Origin: Caulobacteraceae bacterium
Lineage (GTDB): Bacteria; Pseudomonadota; Alphaproteobacteria; Caulobacterales; Caulobacteraceae
Assembly: GCA_947456005.1 (NCBI GenBank)
Contig: CANGRP010000041.1
Coordinates: 1-12,537 of the forward strand
Length of the DNA: 12,537 nucleotides
Direction of reading: 5' to 3'
The notes under the pieces are model-generated. The model had not been told where the DNA came from, searched no databases, and saw only the letters and a list, made by a program, of their open reading frames with translations. Positions 1 through 5,552 of the stretch are shown one piece after another. Both the position numbers and the translations under genes were made by a program. The number at the start of each line of letters is the position of its first letter. Position 1 is the stretch's first letter.

Positions 1-271
1 CGTAAAGCTGGCCGCTCTCGCCCGCTTGGCGGATCAGGATGTAAGCGGTCCCGTCCAGGGTTTCACCGGACTTGGCCGCCTGTTCCCGGGCGCGCTGGTT
101 GCGGGCCTCGAGTTCGGCGCGCTGGGCCTCGAACACCTTCATGTTCGAAGCGTTGGCCCGCAGGGCCTTGCCACGGGGCAGGAGGAAGTTTCGGGCGAAG
201 CCGTCCTTGACGGTGACCACGTCGCCCAGGGCGCCGCGGCCTTCGACCCGCTCCAGAAGAATGACCTTCAT
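1..271 (-). CDS. rplI: 50S ribosomal protein L9 (partial, C-terminal end off the window)
   Basis: L9 binds 23S rRNA at the base of the L1 stalk and helps keep the reading frame. The first 90 codons are present; the gene continues past the left edge, so about half or more of the usual 150-190 residues is seen. The start MKVILLERVEGRGALGDVV and the following VKDGFARNFLLPRGKA stretch (residues about 21-36) are the classic L9 N-domain signature, leading into the start of the long connecting helix, rich in Ala, Glu, Gln and Arg (from about residue 40). The start is preceded by AAGGAG, which overlaps the rpsR stop codon, so the two genes are probably translationally coupled. It is the last visible gene of the rpsF-rpsR-rplI operon. 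The identity is very secure. Confidence 0.97.
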   Translation of the reverse strand, partial: MKVILLERVEGRGALGDVVTVKDGFARNFLLPRGKALRANASNMKVFEAQRAELEARNQRAREQAAKSGETLDGTAYILIRQAGESGQLY

Positions 272-283
272 CTCGGGCTCTCC

Positions 284-544
284 TTACTTCACGACGTAGG
301 GAAGGAGGGCGAGGAAGCGGGCGCGCTTGATGGCGCGGGCCAACTCACGCTGCTTCTTCGCCGACACGGCGGTGATGCGGGACGGGACGATCTTGCCGCG
401 CTCGGAAATGTAGCGCTGCAGGAGCTTGACGTCCTTGTAGTCGATCTTCGGCGCGGCCGAGCCCGAGAAGGGGCAGACCTTGCGGCGGCGGAAGAAGGGG
501 CGGCGGGCGCCCGCGGCGGGCGCGGCGGCGGTTTCGTCGGTCAT
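284..544 (-). CDS. rpsR: 30S ribosomal protein S18
   Basis: S18 pairs with S6 on the platform of the 30S subunit. The 86-residue product matches the family in length and carries its core: the basic run FFRRRKVCPFSG (about residues 17-28), IDYKDVKLLQRYISERGKIVPSRI (34-57) and the C-terminal KKQRELARAIKRARFLALLPY. Only one cysteine is seen in the N-terminal region, so this does not look like a zinc-ribbon form. The short N-terminal extension rich in Ala and Thr is common in alphaproteobacteria. A GGAGG ribosome binding site lies about nine bases before the ATG, 17 bases after the rpsF stop. Part of the rpsF-rpsR-rplI operon. Confidence 0.98.
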   Translation of the reverse strand: MTDETAAAPAAGARRPFFRRRKVCPFSGSAAPKIDYKDVKLLQRYISERGKIVPSRITAVSAKKQRELARAIKRARFLALLPYVVK

Positions 545-561
545 GGTCTCAGCCTCCGATC

Positions 562-927
562 TCAGTAGGCGTCTTCGCGACGGGGTTCACGCTCACGCTC
601 GCGGTCGCGGCGGGCGAGGATGGGCGACAGTTCCAGGTCCAGTTCCTCGACCCGGATCGTCAGGTACCGGAGGACGTCCTCGTTGATGGAGAGTTGGCGC
701 TCCATCTCCTTGACCGCCGCAGGCGGGGAGTCGAGGGCGAGGAGGGAATAGTGCCCCTTCCGGTTCTTCTTGATCCGGTAGGTCAGGTTGCGCAGGCCCC
801 AGTACTCGATCTTGGCCACGGCGCCGCCGTGTTCCTCGATGATCGCCTTGATCTGGTCGTTAAGGGCTTCAGCCTGCTGCGGCGAGATGTCCTGCCGCGA
901 AATGACGACGTGCTCGTAGAGCGCCAT
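562..927 (-). CDS. rpsF: 30S ribosomal protein S6
   Basis: S6 forms a heterodimer with S18 on the 30S platform. The 121-residue product starts MALYEHVVISRQDIS, has the family's central IEYWGLRNLTYRIKKNRKGHY (residues 40-60) and ends the fold at EDVLRYLTIRVEEL (83-96). The reading frame stays open further upstream, but I chose the ATG at 927 because it starts the conserved fold and has AAAGGAA just before it. After the fold comes a charged tail of alternating Arg and Glu, residues 106-119. First gene of the rpsF-rpsR-rplI operon. In many bacteria this operon is autoregulated by the S6:S18 complex binding its own leader RNA; the leader here has two hairpins, described separately. Confidence 0.97.
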   Translation of the reverse strand: MALYEHVVISRQDISPQQAEALNDQIKAIIEEHGGAVAKIEYWGLRNLTYRIKKNRKGHYSLLALDSPPAAVKEMERQLSINEDVLRYLTIRVEELDLELSPILARRDREREREPRREDAY

Positions 928-1002
928 GTTTCCTTTATCCCATGTGGAGGGCGGCGCGTCCGCCGGCGGGTGACCGGTGGAAACGATGGATCCCGGGCTG
1001 GC

Positions 1003-1021
1003 GGACGGGGCTTTCCCGTCC
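1003..1021 (-). other. Perfect 7-bp stem-loop upstream of rpsF
   Basis: GGACGGG (1003-1009) and CCCGTCC (1015-1021) are perfect inverted repeats around a five-base loop. The structure lies about 75 bases before the rpsF start. No T-run follows on either strand. A structured leader is expected for a ribosomal protein operon, but the known S6:S18 binding motif was not recognised by eye. Confidence 0.55.
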
Positions 1022-1040
1022 CTTTGGCGCTCCAACCCGT

Positions 1041-1066
1041 GACCGCCTTCCGTTGAAGCGGCGGTC
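1041..1066 (-). other. Stem-loop between peroxiredoxin and rpsF
   Basis: Arms GACCGCC (1041-1047) and GGCGGTC (1060-1066) pair perfectly over 7 bp. Inside them TTC (1048-1050) pairs with GAA (1055-1057) around a CGTT loop, leaving a two-base GC bulge on one side (1058-1059). No T-run follows on the minus strand, so it is not a textbook intrinsic terminator. It could end the peroxiredoxin transcript or be the first element of the rpsF leader. Confidence 0.55.
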
Positions 1067-1127
1067 CATAGAGGAAAGCCGCGGCGGGCGCAAGGAAATC
1101 GGGCCTCCGCGCCGGCGGATGGCGGGG

Positions 1128-1685
1128 TTACTTCGCCCTGCCGGCCTTCCAGGTCTTCACCGCGGTGAGGGTCTGGTTGACGTGATCATTGGCGTCGAGG
1201 TTCTCGTAGGCGTGGATGACCTTGCCGTCCGGGGCGATCACATAGGACACCCTGCCGGACAGCCCCGGCATCGCCATGCCCTTCACGGTAAGGGGGGCGT
1301 CGTACCGCTTGGCGATGGCCGCTCCCGGATCGGACGCGACCGGGAACTTGCCCCCGCAGCTCTTGGTGTCCTTCGAGAACTCGGCGAGCCGCTCGGTCTT
1401 GCCCGACGTCACGCCGATCACAGTCGCACCGAGGGCGCGGAACTCATCGACGGCCTCGGAGAACAGGTAGGCCTCAAGGTTGCACCCCGCGGTGTAGGCC
1501 GATGGGAAGAAGTAGAGCACAACCGGCCCCTTCTTCAGGTTGTCGGCCAGCTTGTAGGTGAAGGGATTGCCGGCGAGGTAGGCGGGGGCGCTAAAGTCGG
1601 GCGCCTGGGCCCCCGGGGCGAGCTTGGCCGCTGCAGGGGAGGCCGCCACGGCGAAGGCGGCGGCGATCAGGGTGGAGCGAAGCAT
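1128..1685 (-). CDS. Exported peroxiredoxin, AhpC/TSA superfamily (BCP/PrxQ-like)
   Basis: Predicted thiol peroxidase that reduces peroxides in the periplasm. The 185-residue product begins with a Sec-type signal peptide: a hydrophobic Ala-rich run with a likely AAA cleavage site near residue 20. The peroxiredoxin fold follows, with the active-site pattern PSAYTAGC, giving Pro61, Thr65 and peroxidatic Cys68. Arg145 in GRVSYVI is the likely catalytic arginine. The PrxQ resolving cysteine expected five residues after Cys68 is a tyrosine. The only other cysteine is Cys110, so the enzyme is either 1-Cys or uses a non-standard resolving position. The ribosome binding site is CCGGAGG. It diverges from purC across 115 bases and lies upstream of, but probably is not co-transcribed with, rpsF. 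The family call is secure; subfamily and export are inference. Confidence 0.88.
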   Translation of the reverse strand: MLRSTLIAAAFAVAASPAAAKLAPGAQAPDFSAPAYLAGNPFTYKLADNLKKGPVVLYFFPSAYTAGCNLEAYLFSEAVDEFRALGATVIGVTSGKTERLAEFSKDTKSCGGKFPVASDPGAAIAKRYDAPLTVKGMAMPGLSGRVSYVIAPDGKVIHAYENLDANDHVNQTLTAVKTWKAGRAK

Positions 1686-1800
1686 TGAAAAACCTCCGGA
1701 GCGGTCGAAACGACTGCCAAACAGGATGGGTTTGGGCTACTGCACGCCGGTCGGCTGGTGCGTCCGGACGGCGCGGAAATCTCACAGGTCCGGATATAGA
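1686..1800. promoter_or_regulatory. Divergent promoter region between peroxiredoxin and purC
   Basis: This 115-base spacer must drive both the minus-strand peroxiredoxin and the plus-strand purC. The peroxiredoxin side has a clear CCGGAGG site next to its ATG. The purC side has only a weak AGG 12 bases before its ATG, with the AT-rich GGATATAGA in between. I found no confident -35/-10 pair, and no purine-responsive riboswitch or operator that I recognise. Confidence 0.4.
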
Positions 1801-2763
1801 ATGACCAGCCCGCCATTGCGACCGGTTCTTGGGGCCATCGACCTTCCGGAGTTGCCCGGGCACTCCCGGGGCAAGGTTCGCGAGAACTATGATCTTGCCG
1901 ATGGCCGCCGGGTGATCATCGCCACAGACCGCCTCTCCGCCTTCGACCGGATCCTCGCCGCCATTCCTTACAAGGGCCAGGTCCTGACGCAGACCGCGCG
2001 CTTCTGGTTCGAGAAGACCGCCGACATCTGCCCGAACCACGTGCTGGAGTACCCGGATCCGAATGTCGTGGTGGGGCGTCGTCTCGACATCCTGCCGGTC
2101 GAGATCGTGGTGCGCGCCTACCTCGCCGGGACAACGGGCACCTCCATCCTCACCCTCTACCGCCAGGGCGCCCGCGAGATGTACGGGGTGCGCCTCCCCG
2201 ACGGCCTGGCCCCGAACGCGCGCCTGCCCGAGCCCATCATTACGCCGACCTCGAAGGCGTTTGACGGCGGACATGACGAACCCCTCAGCCCCGCGCAGAT
2301 CCTGGAGCAGGGCCTTCTCACCCCGGGCCAGTGGGAACAGGTCTCAGCCTATGCCCTGGCGCTCTTCGCGCGGGGGCAGGCCCTGGCCTCCGAGCGCGGA
2401 CTGATCCTGGTCGACACAAAGTACGAGTTCGGCCTCGATCCTGAGGGCGGGATTGTCCTCGCCGACGAGATCCACACGCCGGACTCCAGCCGTTACTGGA
2501 TGGCGGACAGCTATGGCGCCCGGTTCGCCGCCGGAGAGCGGCCCGACAGCTTCGACAAGGACTTTGTGAGAAACTGGGTGGCCGAGCGCTGCGACCCCTA
2601 TGTTGACCCCATCCCGGATATCCCGCCGGAGATGATCGAGCAGACCTCAGACATCTATGTCGACGCCTTCCGCCGGATCACGGGCGCGCCCTTTGAGGCC
2701 CCGCCCGCAGGTCAGGATATCGCCGGGCGGATCCGCAGGAACCTCGCCCGCTACGTCGACTGA
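1801..2763 (+). CDS. purC: SAICAR synthase (phosphoribosylaminoimidazole-succinocarboxamide synthase), long form
   Basis: Catalyses the ATP-dependent joining of CAIR and aspartate to give SAICAR in de novo purine synthesis (cytosol). Family signatures in order: RGKVRENYDL (23-32, nucleotide-binding loop), IIATDRLSAFD (39-49), GQVLTQTARFWFEKT (59-73), EIVVRAYLAGT (101-111), EPIITPTSKA (144-153), LVDTKYEFG (203-211), ADEIHTPDSSRYW (221-233) and DKDFVRNW (252-259). At 320 residues it is the long form, like yeast Ade1, and longer than the roughly 240-residue enterobacterial PurC. The frame is open upstream of 1801, but the ATG at 1801 places the conserved domain at the right distance. The ribosome binding site there is weak. 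No other purine genes are adjacent; alphaproteobacteria often carry a short purC next to purS/purQ/purL, so this may be a second copy. Confidence 0.95.
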   Translation: MTSPPLRPVLGAIDLPELPGHSRGKVRENYDLADGRRVIIATDRLSAFDRILAAIPYKGQVLTQTARFWFEKTADICPNHVLEYPDPNVVVGRRLDILPVEIVVRAYLAGTTGTSILTLYRQGAREMYGVRLPDGLAPNARLPEPIITPTSKAFDGGHDEPLSPAQILEQGLLTPGQWEQVSAYALALFARGQALASERGLILVDTKYEFGLDPEGGIVLADEIHTPDSSRYWMADSYGARFAAGERPDSFDKDFVRNWVAERCDPYVDPIPDIPPEMIEQTSDIYVDAFRRITGAPFEAPPAGQDIAGRIRRNLARYVD

Positions 2764-2803
2764 GCCCCGACCAACCCGCCGCCTTCTGAGCCGGACGCCT
2801 CCC

Positions 2804-3586
2804 ATGACCGAACAGCCCTTCTTCCTCCGCGACGGCGATGTCTTCCTGCCCCAGGCCTCTGGTCGCGGCCCCTGGAACCCGCAGTCCCTGCACGGCCGGG
2901 TCGTCATCGGCCTCATGGGCCACGCCCTGGAGACCGCGTTCGGCTCAGACGACTTCATCCCGGCCCGCCTGACGGTGGACATGTACCGCCTGCCCAACTT
3001 CGACCCGATCGAGGTTAAGACCACCCTGATCCGCGAGGGTGGACGCATCCGCATGGCCGAGGCGGAGCTGTTCTCGGGCGGCAAGAGCTCGGCCAAGGCC
3101 TCCTGCCAGTTCCTCCGCCGGACGGAGAATGCGCCAGGCAAGACCTGGAGCCCTCCGGACTGGGATGCGCCCGATCCCGACTCCATCCCCGACCCCGACC
3201 CGGCGACGGCGCCCATGGGGCGGATGTGGGCGGTCAAGCCCATCCAGGGCGGCTTCGGCTCTGAGGGGGAACGGCGGATCTGGATGCGGGAGGTGCGCGA
3301 GCTGGTCGGGGGCGTACCCCTGACCCCCTTCCAGCGGGTCATCGTCGCCTCGGACTTCACCAGCCCCTTCGCCCACGCCTCCTCCGATCAGGGCCTGGGC
3401 TACATCAACACCGACGTGACGGTGTACCTGCACCGCCTGCCTGTGGGCGAGTGGGTCGGGTTCCAGTCCGTCAACCATCAGGCCACGGACGGGGTCGCGG
3501 TGGGGGAGTGCCGTCTCTATGACGCACAGGGCTCGCTGGGCTTCGCCAGCTGCGCCGCCCTGTCCCAGAAGCGCCCGCCGCGCTGA
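2804..3586 (+). CDS. Acyl-CoA thioesterase family protein (double hotdog, TesB-like)
   Basis: Predicted to hydrolyse acyl-CoA thioesters in the cytosol. The 260-residue length fits two fused hotdog domains. The first spans about residues 25-105, with SLHGRVVIGLMGHALE as the hotdog central helix and strands around ARLTVDMYRLPNFDPIEV. The second spans about 170-255, with LGYINTDVTVYLHRLP and WVGFQSVNHQATDGVAVGECRLYD, ending in a typical GFASCAALSQ strand. A Pro/Asp-rich linker (about 115-138) joins them. I chose the ATG at 2804; the frame is open upstream but that part overlaps purC in another frame and lacks family character. It follows purC by 40 bases on the same strand. The true acyl substrate cannot be read from the sequence, and related proteins are often annotated only as thioesterase family. 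Confidence 0.82.
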   Translation: MTEQPFFLRDGDVFLPQASGRGPWNPQSLHGRVVIGLMGHALETAFGSDDFIPARLTVDMYRLPNFDPIEVKTTLIREGGRIRMAEAELFSGGKSSAKASCQFLRRTENAPGKTWSPPDWDAPDPDSIPDPDPATAPMGRMWAVKPIQGGFGSEGERRIWMREVRELVGGVPLTPFQRVIVASDFTSPFAHASSDQGLGYINTDVTVYLHRLPVGEWVGFQSVNHQATDGVAVGECRLYDAQGSLGFASCAALSQKRPPR

Positions 3587-3596
3587 GACCCCTCAG
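3583..3596. repeat. Short inverted repeat spanning two convergent stop codons
   Basis: CTGAG (3583-3587) and CTCAG (3592-3596) flank a four-base spacer. The two TGA stop codons of the convergent thioesterase and CMD-family genes lie inside the arms, and the genes are only six bases apart. Five base pairs is too short to be a confident bidirectional terminator, and part of the symmetry follows from the two facing stop codons. Confidence 0.3.
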
Positions 3597-4162
3597 TATC
3601 CCTTGAGGTCGGGGTCAAGCACCTGGCCGGGATCCAGCGGCACGCCGAAGGTGTTCAGGATCATCGAGACCTGGGTGTACTGGCCCACGGTGAAGACGAG
3701 GTCCATGCACTGCTTCTCGGTGAAGGCCCCGCGCAGGCCCGCCCAGGTAGCGTCTGAGATGAACTTGTCGTGGTGCAGTTCGTCCGTGGCGCGCAGGAGG
3801 AGACGGTCCTCCTCCGACCACTCCGGGGCCCCGGATCCGAGCTTGATGCGGGTGATCTCGGGAAGCGTCAGGCCATCCCTGAGGCCGATCTCGACGTGCT
3901 GGGTCCATTCATAACCTGACCTGCAGAGGTACCCCACGCGAAGGATCACCAGTTCGCGCTGGCGTGGCGGCAGGTCGTTGCGGCGTGACAGGATGTAGTT
4001 GCCCCAGGCGAGGAAGGCGCGGGCCGCCTTGGGGGCTCGGGCCAGAGTCCGGAAAATGTTGAGCACGCGGCCCGTGGCGGCCATCGGCGCCACGAGCTCC
4101 TTCTGGTCGGCGTCCATCTCGGAGTCGGCGAGCGGCGGGATGCGGGGCGACGAAAGGCGCAT
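3593..4162 (-). CDS. Carboxymuconolactone decarboxylase (CMD/AhpD-superfamily) protein
   Basis: An all-helical protein of the CMD family (189 residues). The core motif is RELVILRVGYLCRSGYEWTQH (residues 69-89), with Glu70, Cys80, Glu85 and His89 at the positions that form the AhpD-like active site. The AhpD CxxC pair is missing: Cys80 is followed by RSGYEW with no second cysteine, so AhpD-type disulfide peroxidase-partner activity is unlikely. Other members with this YEW pattern are of unknown function or annotated loosely as decarboxylases. A GGAG lies about ten bases before the ATG. It is probably the third gene of an operon with the dehydrogenase and the small membrane protein, and it converges on the thioesterase. 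Family call is firm; biochemical role is not known. Confidence 0.85.
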   Translation of the reverse strand: MRLSSPRIPPLADSEMDADQKELVAPMAATGRVLNIFRTLARAPKAARAFLAWGNYILSRRNDLPPRQRELVILRVGYLCRSGYEWTQHVEIGLRDGLTLPEITRIKLGSGAPEWSEEDRLLLRATDELHHDKFISDATWAGLRGAFTEKQCMDLVFTVGQYTQVSMILNTFGVPLDPGQVLDPDLKGY

Positions 4163-4182
4163 GTCGTGGGTCTCCGGACGCC

Positions 4183-4323
4183 TCAGGCGCGCATGAGGAA
4201 GGGGATCATCTGGGCGATCAGAAGGAGGCCCAGGCCGATCAGGAGGATCCGGCCGAGGAGCCGGTTGCGGCGGATGCGCGCCGCTTCCTTCTCTTCGGGA
4301 GTCGGTGGAATTAGATCAGACAT
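4183..4323 (-). CDS. Small single-span membrane protein (46 residues), unknown function
   Basis: A short reading frame fills the space between the dehydrogenase and the CMD-family gene. The product starts MSDLIPPTPEEKEAARIRRN, an acidic then basic cytoplasmic stretch (1-21). It continues as one hydrophobic helix, GRILLIGLGLLLIAQMIPFL (about 24-43), and ends in MRA. Charge placement, with arginines before the helix, predicts N-in topology. The start is eight bases after the dehydrogenase stop and the stop is 20 bases before the CMD gene, as expected for an operon member. The purine-rich AAGAAGAA before the ATG can serve as a ribosome binding site. No family is recognised. The tight fit between genes and the clean amphipathic-to-membrane design argue that it is real, but homologs were not searched. 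Confidence 0.7.
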   Translation of the reverse strand: MSDLIPPTPEEKEAARIRRNRLLGRILLIGLGLLLIAQMIPFLMRA

Positions 4324-4331
4324 TCTTCTTC

Positions 4332-5414
4332 TTATCTCGTGGGTTCGACCAGAATCTTGACGTGAACTTCCGGGTCTCCGAGAGTCACGAAGGCCTCGGC
4401 GACCCCGTCCAGCCCCACCTTGCCGGTCACCACGCTCGAGACGTCGATGATCCCCTCGGAAATCTGGCGCAGGGTGTGGGCGAACTCATCGGGCGTGTAG
4501 CCGAAGACGAAGGACAGTTCCATTTCCTTGGTGATGGCGATGGCCGGCTCGATCTTGTCGGTCTCCATGCACACCCCGGCGACGACAATCTGGGCGCCGG
4601 CGGGGGAGGCCTCGATCAGGGTCTGCAGGATGCCGGGGGCGCCGACGCACTCGAAGACCACCGGACGGCCGAAGGACTTGCCCATCATGCGGGCCATGGA
4701 CTGGGCGGCCCGCTGCACGGGAACGCCATAGCTGTCCCAGCGGGCGTGCGGGCTCTCCTTCGAGGGATCGATCACCAGGTCAGCTCCCAGCCTCTCCGCG
4801 GCCGCCCGGCGGCGGGGGGAGTAGTCGGTGGCGATGACCGGGCCATGTCCGCGCGCCTTCAGGGCGGCGATCACCGCCAGGCCCACGGGACCGCACCCGA
4901 TCACCATGCAGACAGAGTCGCGGTCGAGTCGGGCCATGGCCACGGCGTGCTCCCCCACGGCGAAGGGCTCGGTCAGGGCCGCCTGGTCGGTCGGCAGGCC
5001 GTTCGGCACCTCCAGGACCATGGCCTCGGTCAGGAGCATGCGCTCGGCGAACCCGCCGGGAAGGCGGTTGGAGAAGCCCAGGGATTCCATCCCGGTCTCG
5101 GTCAGGGTGACGGGAACCGAGACGACCCGGGCCCCCGCGCGGATGGCCTTCGCAGAGCCGGGGCCATGGTCCAGCACCTCTGCACAGAACTCGTGTCCGA
5201 AGACGGTGTCGGCCTTGGGATCAAACCCGGAGGCGAAGCCGCCATTCGCGCGGGTGGCCGTCTCCATCATGTGCTCCATGTGGTGGAGGGCATGAAGGTC
5301 CGAGCCGCAGATCCCGCAGGCCAGGGTGCGCACCAGGATCTGCCCCGGGCCGGGCGTCAGGTCCGGGACCTCGTCACAGATGAGCTGTTTGTTGCGACGG
5401 ATGACGGCGCGCAT
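4332..5414 (-). CDS. Zinc-dependent MDR-family dehydrogenase (alcohol/polyol dehydrogenase-like)
   Basis: Predicted NAD(P)-dependent oxidoreductase of the medium-chain dehydrogenase superfamily, 360 residues. The catalytic domain has CGICGSDLHAL (33-43) with zinc ligand Cys36, then GHEF with His73 and Glu74, and Glu149 in LTEPFAVGEHA. The Rossmann domain carries GCGPVGLAV (173-181), and Asp197 in ATDYSP at the end of the next strand favours NAD over NADP. Two oddities: the four-cysteine structural zinc loop is absent (residues about 95-122 have no cysteine), and about 20 extra residues rich in His and Met (44-68) lie between the Cys36 and His73 motifs. A strong GGGAGGG precedes the ATG. It heads a probable operon with the small membrane protein and the CMD-family gene and diverges from fabD. 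Substrate unknown. Confidence 0.87.
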   Translation of the reverse strand: MRAVIRRNKQLICDEVPDLTPGPGQILVRTLACGICGSDLHALHHMEHMMETATRANGGFASGFDPKADTVFGHEFCAEVLDHGPGSAKAIRAGARVVSVPVTLTETGMESLGFSNRLPGGFAERMLLTEAMVLEVPNGLPTDQAALTEPFAVGEHAVAMARLDRDSVCMVIGCGPVGLAVIAALKARGHGPVIATDYSPRRRAAAERLGADLVIDPSKESPHARWDSYGVPVQRAAQSMARMMGKSFGRPVVFECVGAPGILQTLIEASPAGAQIVVAGVCMETDKIEPAIAITKEMELSFVFGYTPDEFAHTLRQISEGIIDVSSVVTGKVGLDGVAEAFVTLGDPEVHVKILVEPTR

Positions 5415-5552
5415 GGTCCCTCCCTCAGGGGCTTCTGGTTGGCGTCATCATGGCCTCCGCAGGGCGGGATGGCCAGAGGCGCCTCGGCTTGCCCGGGGCG
5501 GCCTGATCGCCTAACCCTCGCCCTTCATCCGCATCTGGGAGGACCGCCGGTC
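5415..5552. promoter_or_regulatory. Divergent spacer between the dehydrogenase and fabD
   Basis: This 138-base spacer must contain the start signals for the fab cluster (plus) and the dehydrogenase operon (minus). The fabD side has GGGAGGA about ten bases before its ATG. A perfect ten-base palindrome, GAGGCGCCTC (5476-5485), lies in the middle and could be an operator half-site pair, though such palindromes arise by chance in GC-rich DNA. No convincing -35/-10 pair was seen. Confidence 0.4.

Larger units (their letters stand above)
928..1127 (-). promoter_or_regulatory. rpsF operon leader / peroxiredoxin 3' region
   Basis: This 200-base gap lies between the peroxiredoxin stop and the rpsF start. 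Read in the direction of rpsF it holds two stem-loops (1041-1066 and 1003-1021), then a GC-rich palindromic stretch (CCGCCGGCGG, 960-969), then the rpsF ribosome binding site. A poor promoter candidate, TTGCGC (1088-1093) and TATGGA (1065-1070) with a 17-base spacer on the minus strand, sits just upstream of the first hairpin. The -10 is weak, and a start there would clip that hairpin. The gap must hold the end of the peroxiredoxin transcript and probably the rpsF promoter and 5' leader, but I cannot fix the boundary between them. Confidence 0.5.

Noticed and set aside
26..568. Plus-strand frame opposite rplI and rpsR
   Set aside because: Antisense shadow of ribosomal protein genes with a Gly/Ala-rich product.
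928..1035. N-terminal extension of rpsF by 36 codons
   Set aside because: The extension is Pro/Ser-rich, unlike S6, and would translate the structured leader. The ATG at 927 has a good ribosome binding site and starts the conserved fold.
1111..1124. TCCGC...GCGGA stem as a peroxiredoxin terminator
   Set aside because: Only a 5-bp stem with a four-base loop, too weak, no T-run, and placed just four bases after the stop codon.
5476..5485. GAGGCGCCTC palindrome as an operator for fabD or the dehydrogenase
   Set aside because: A ten-base palindrome in a GC-rich spacer is not rare by chance and matches no operator I know; kept only as a note in the spacer entry.
4305..5552. Long open frame running in phase into fabD, which could suggest a large fusion protein
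   Set aside because: The upstream part is antisense to the well-supported dehydrogenase, has no recognisable domain, and fabD has its own ATG and ribosome binding site at 5553. GC-rich codon bias keeps such antisense frames open.
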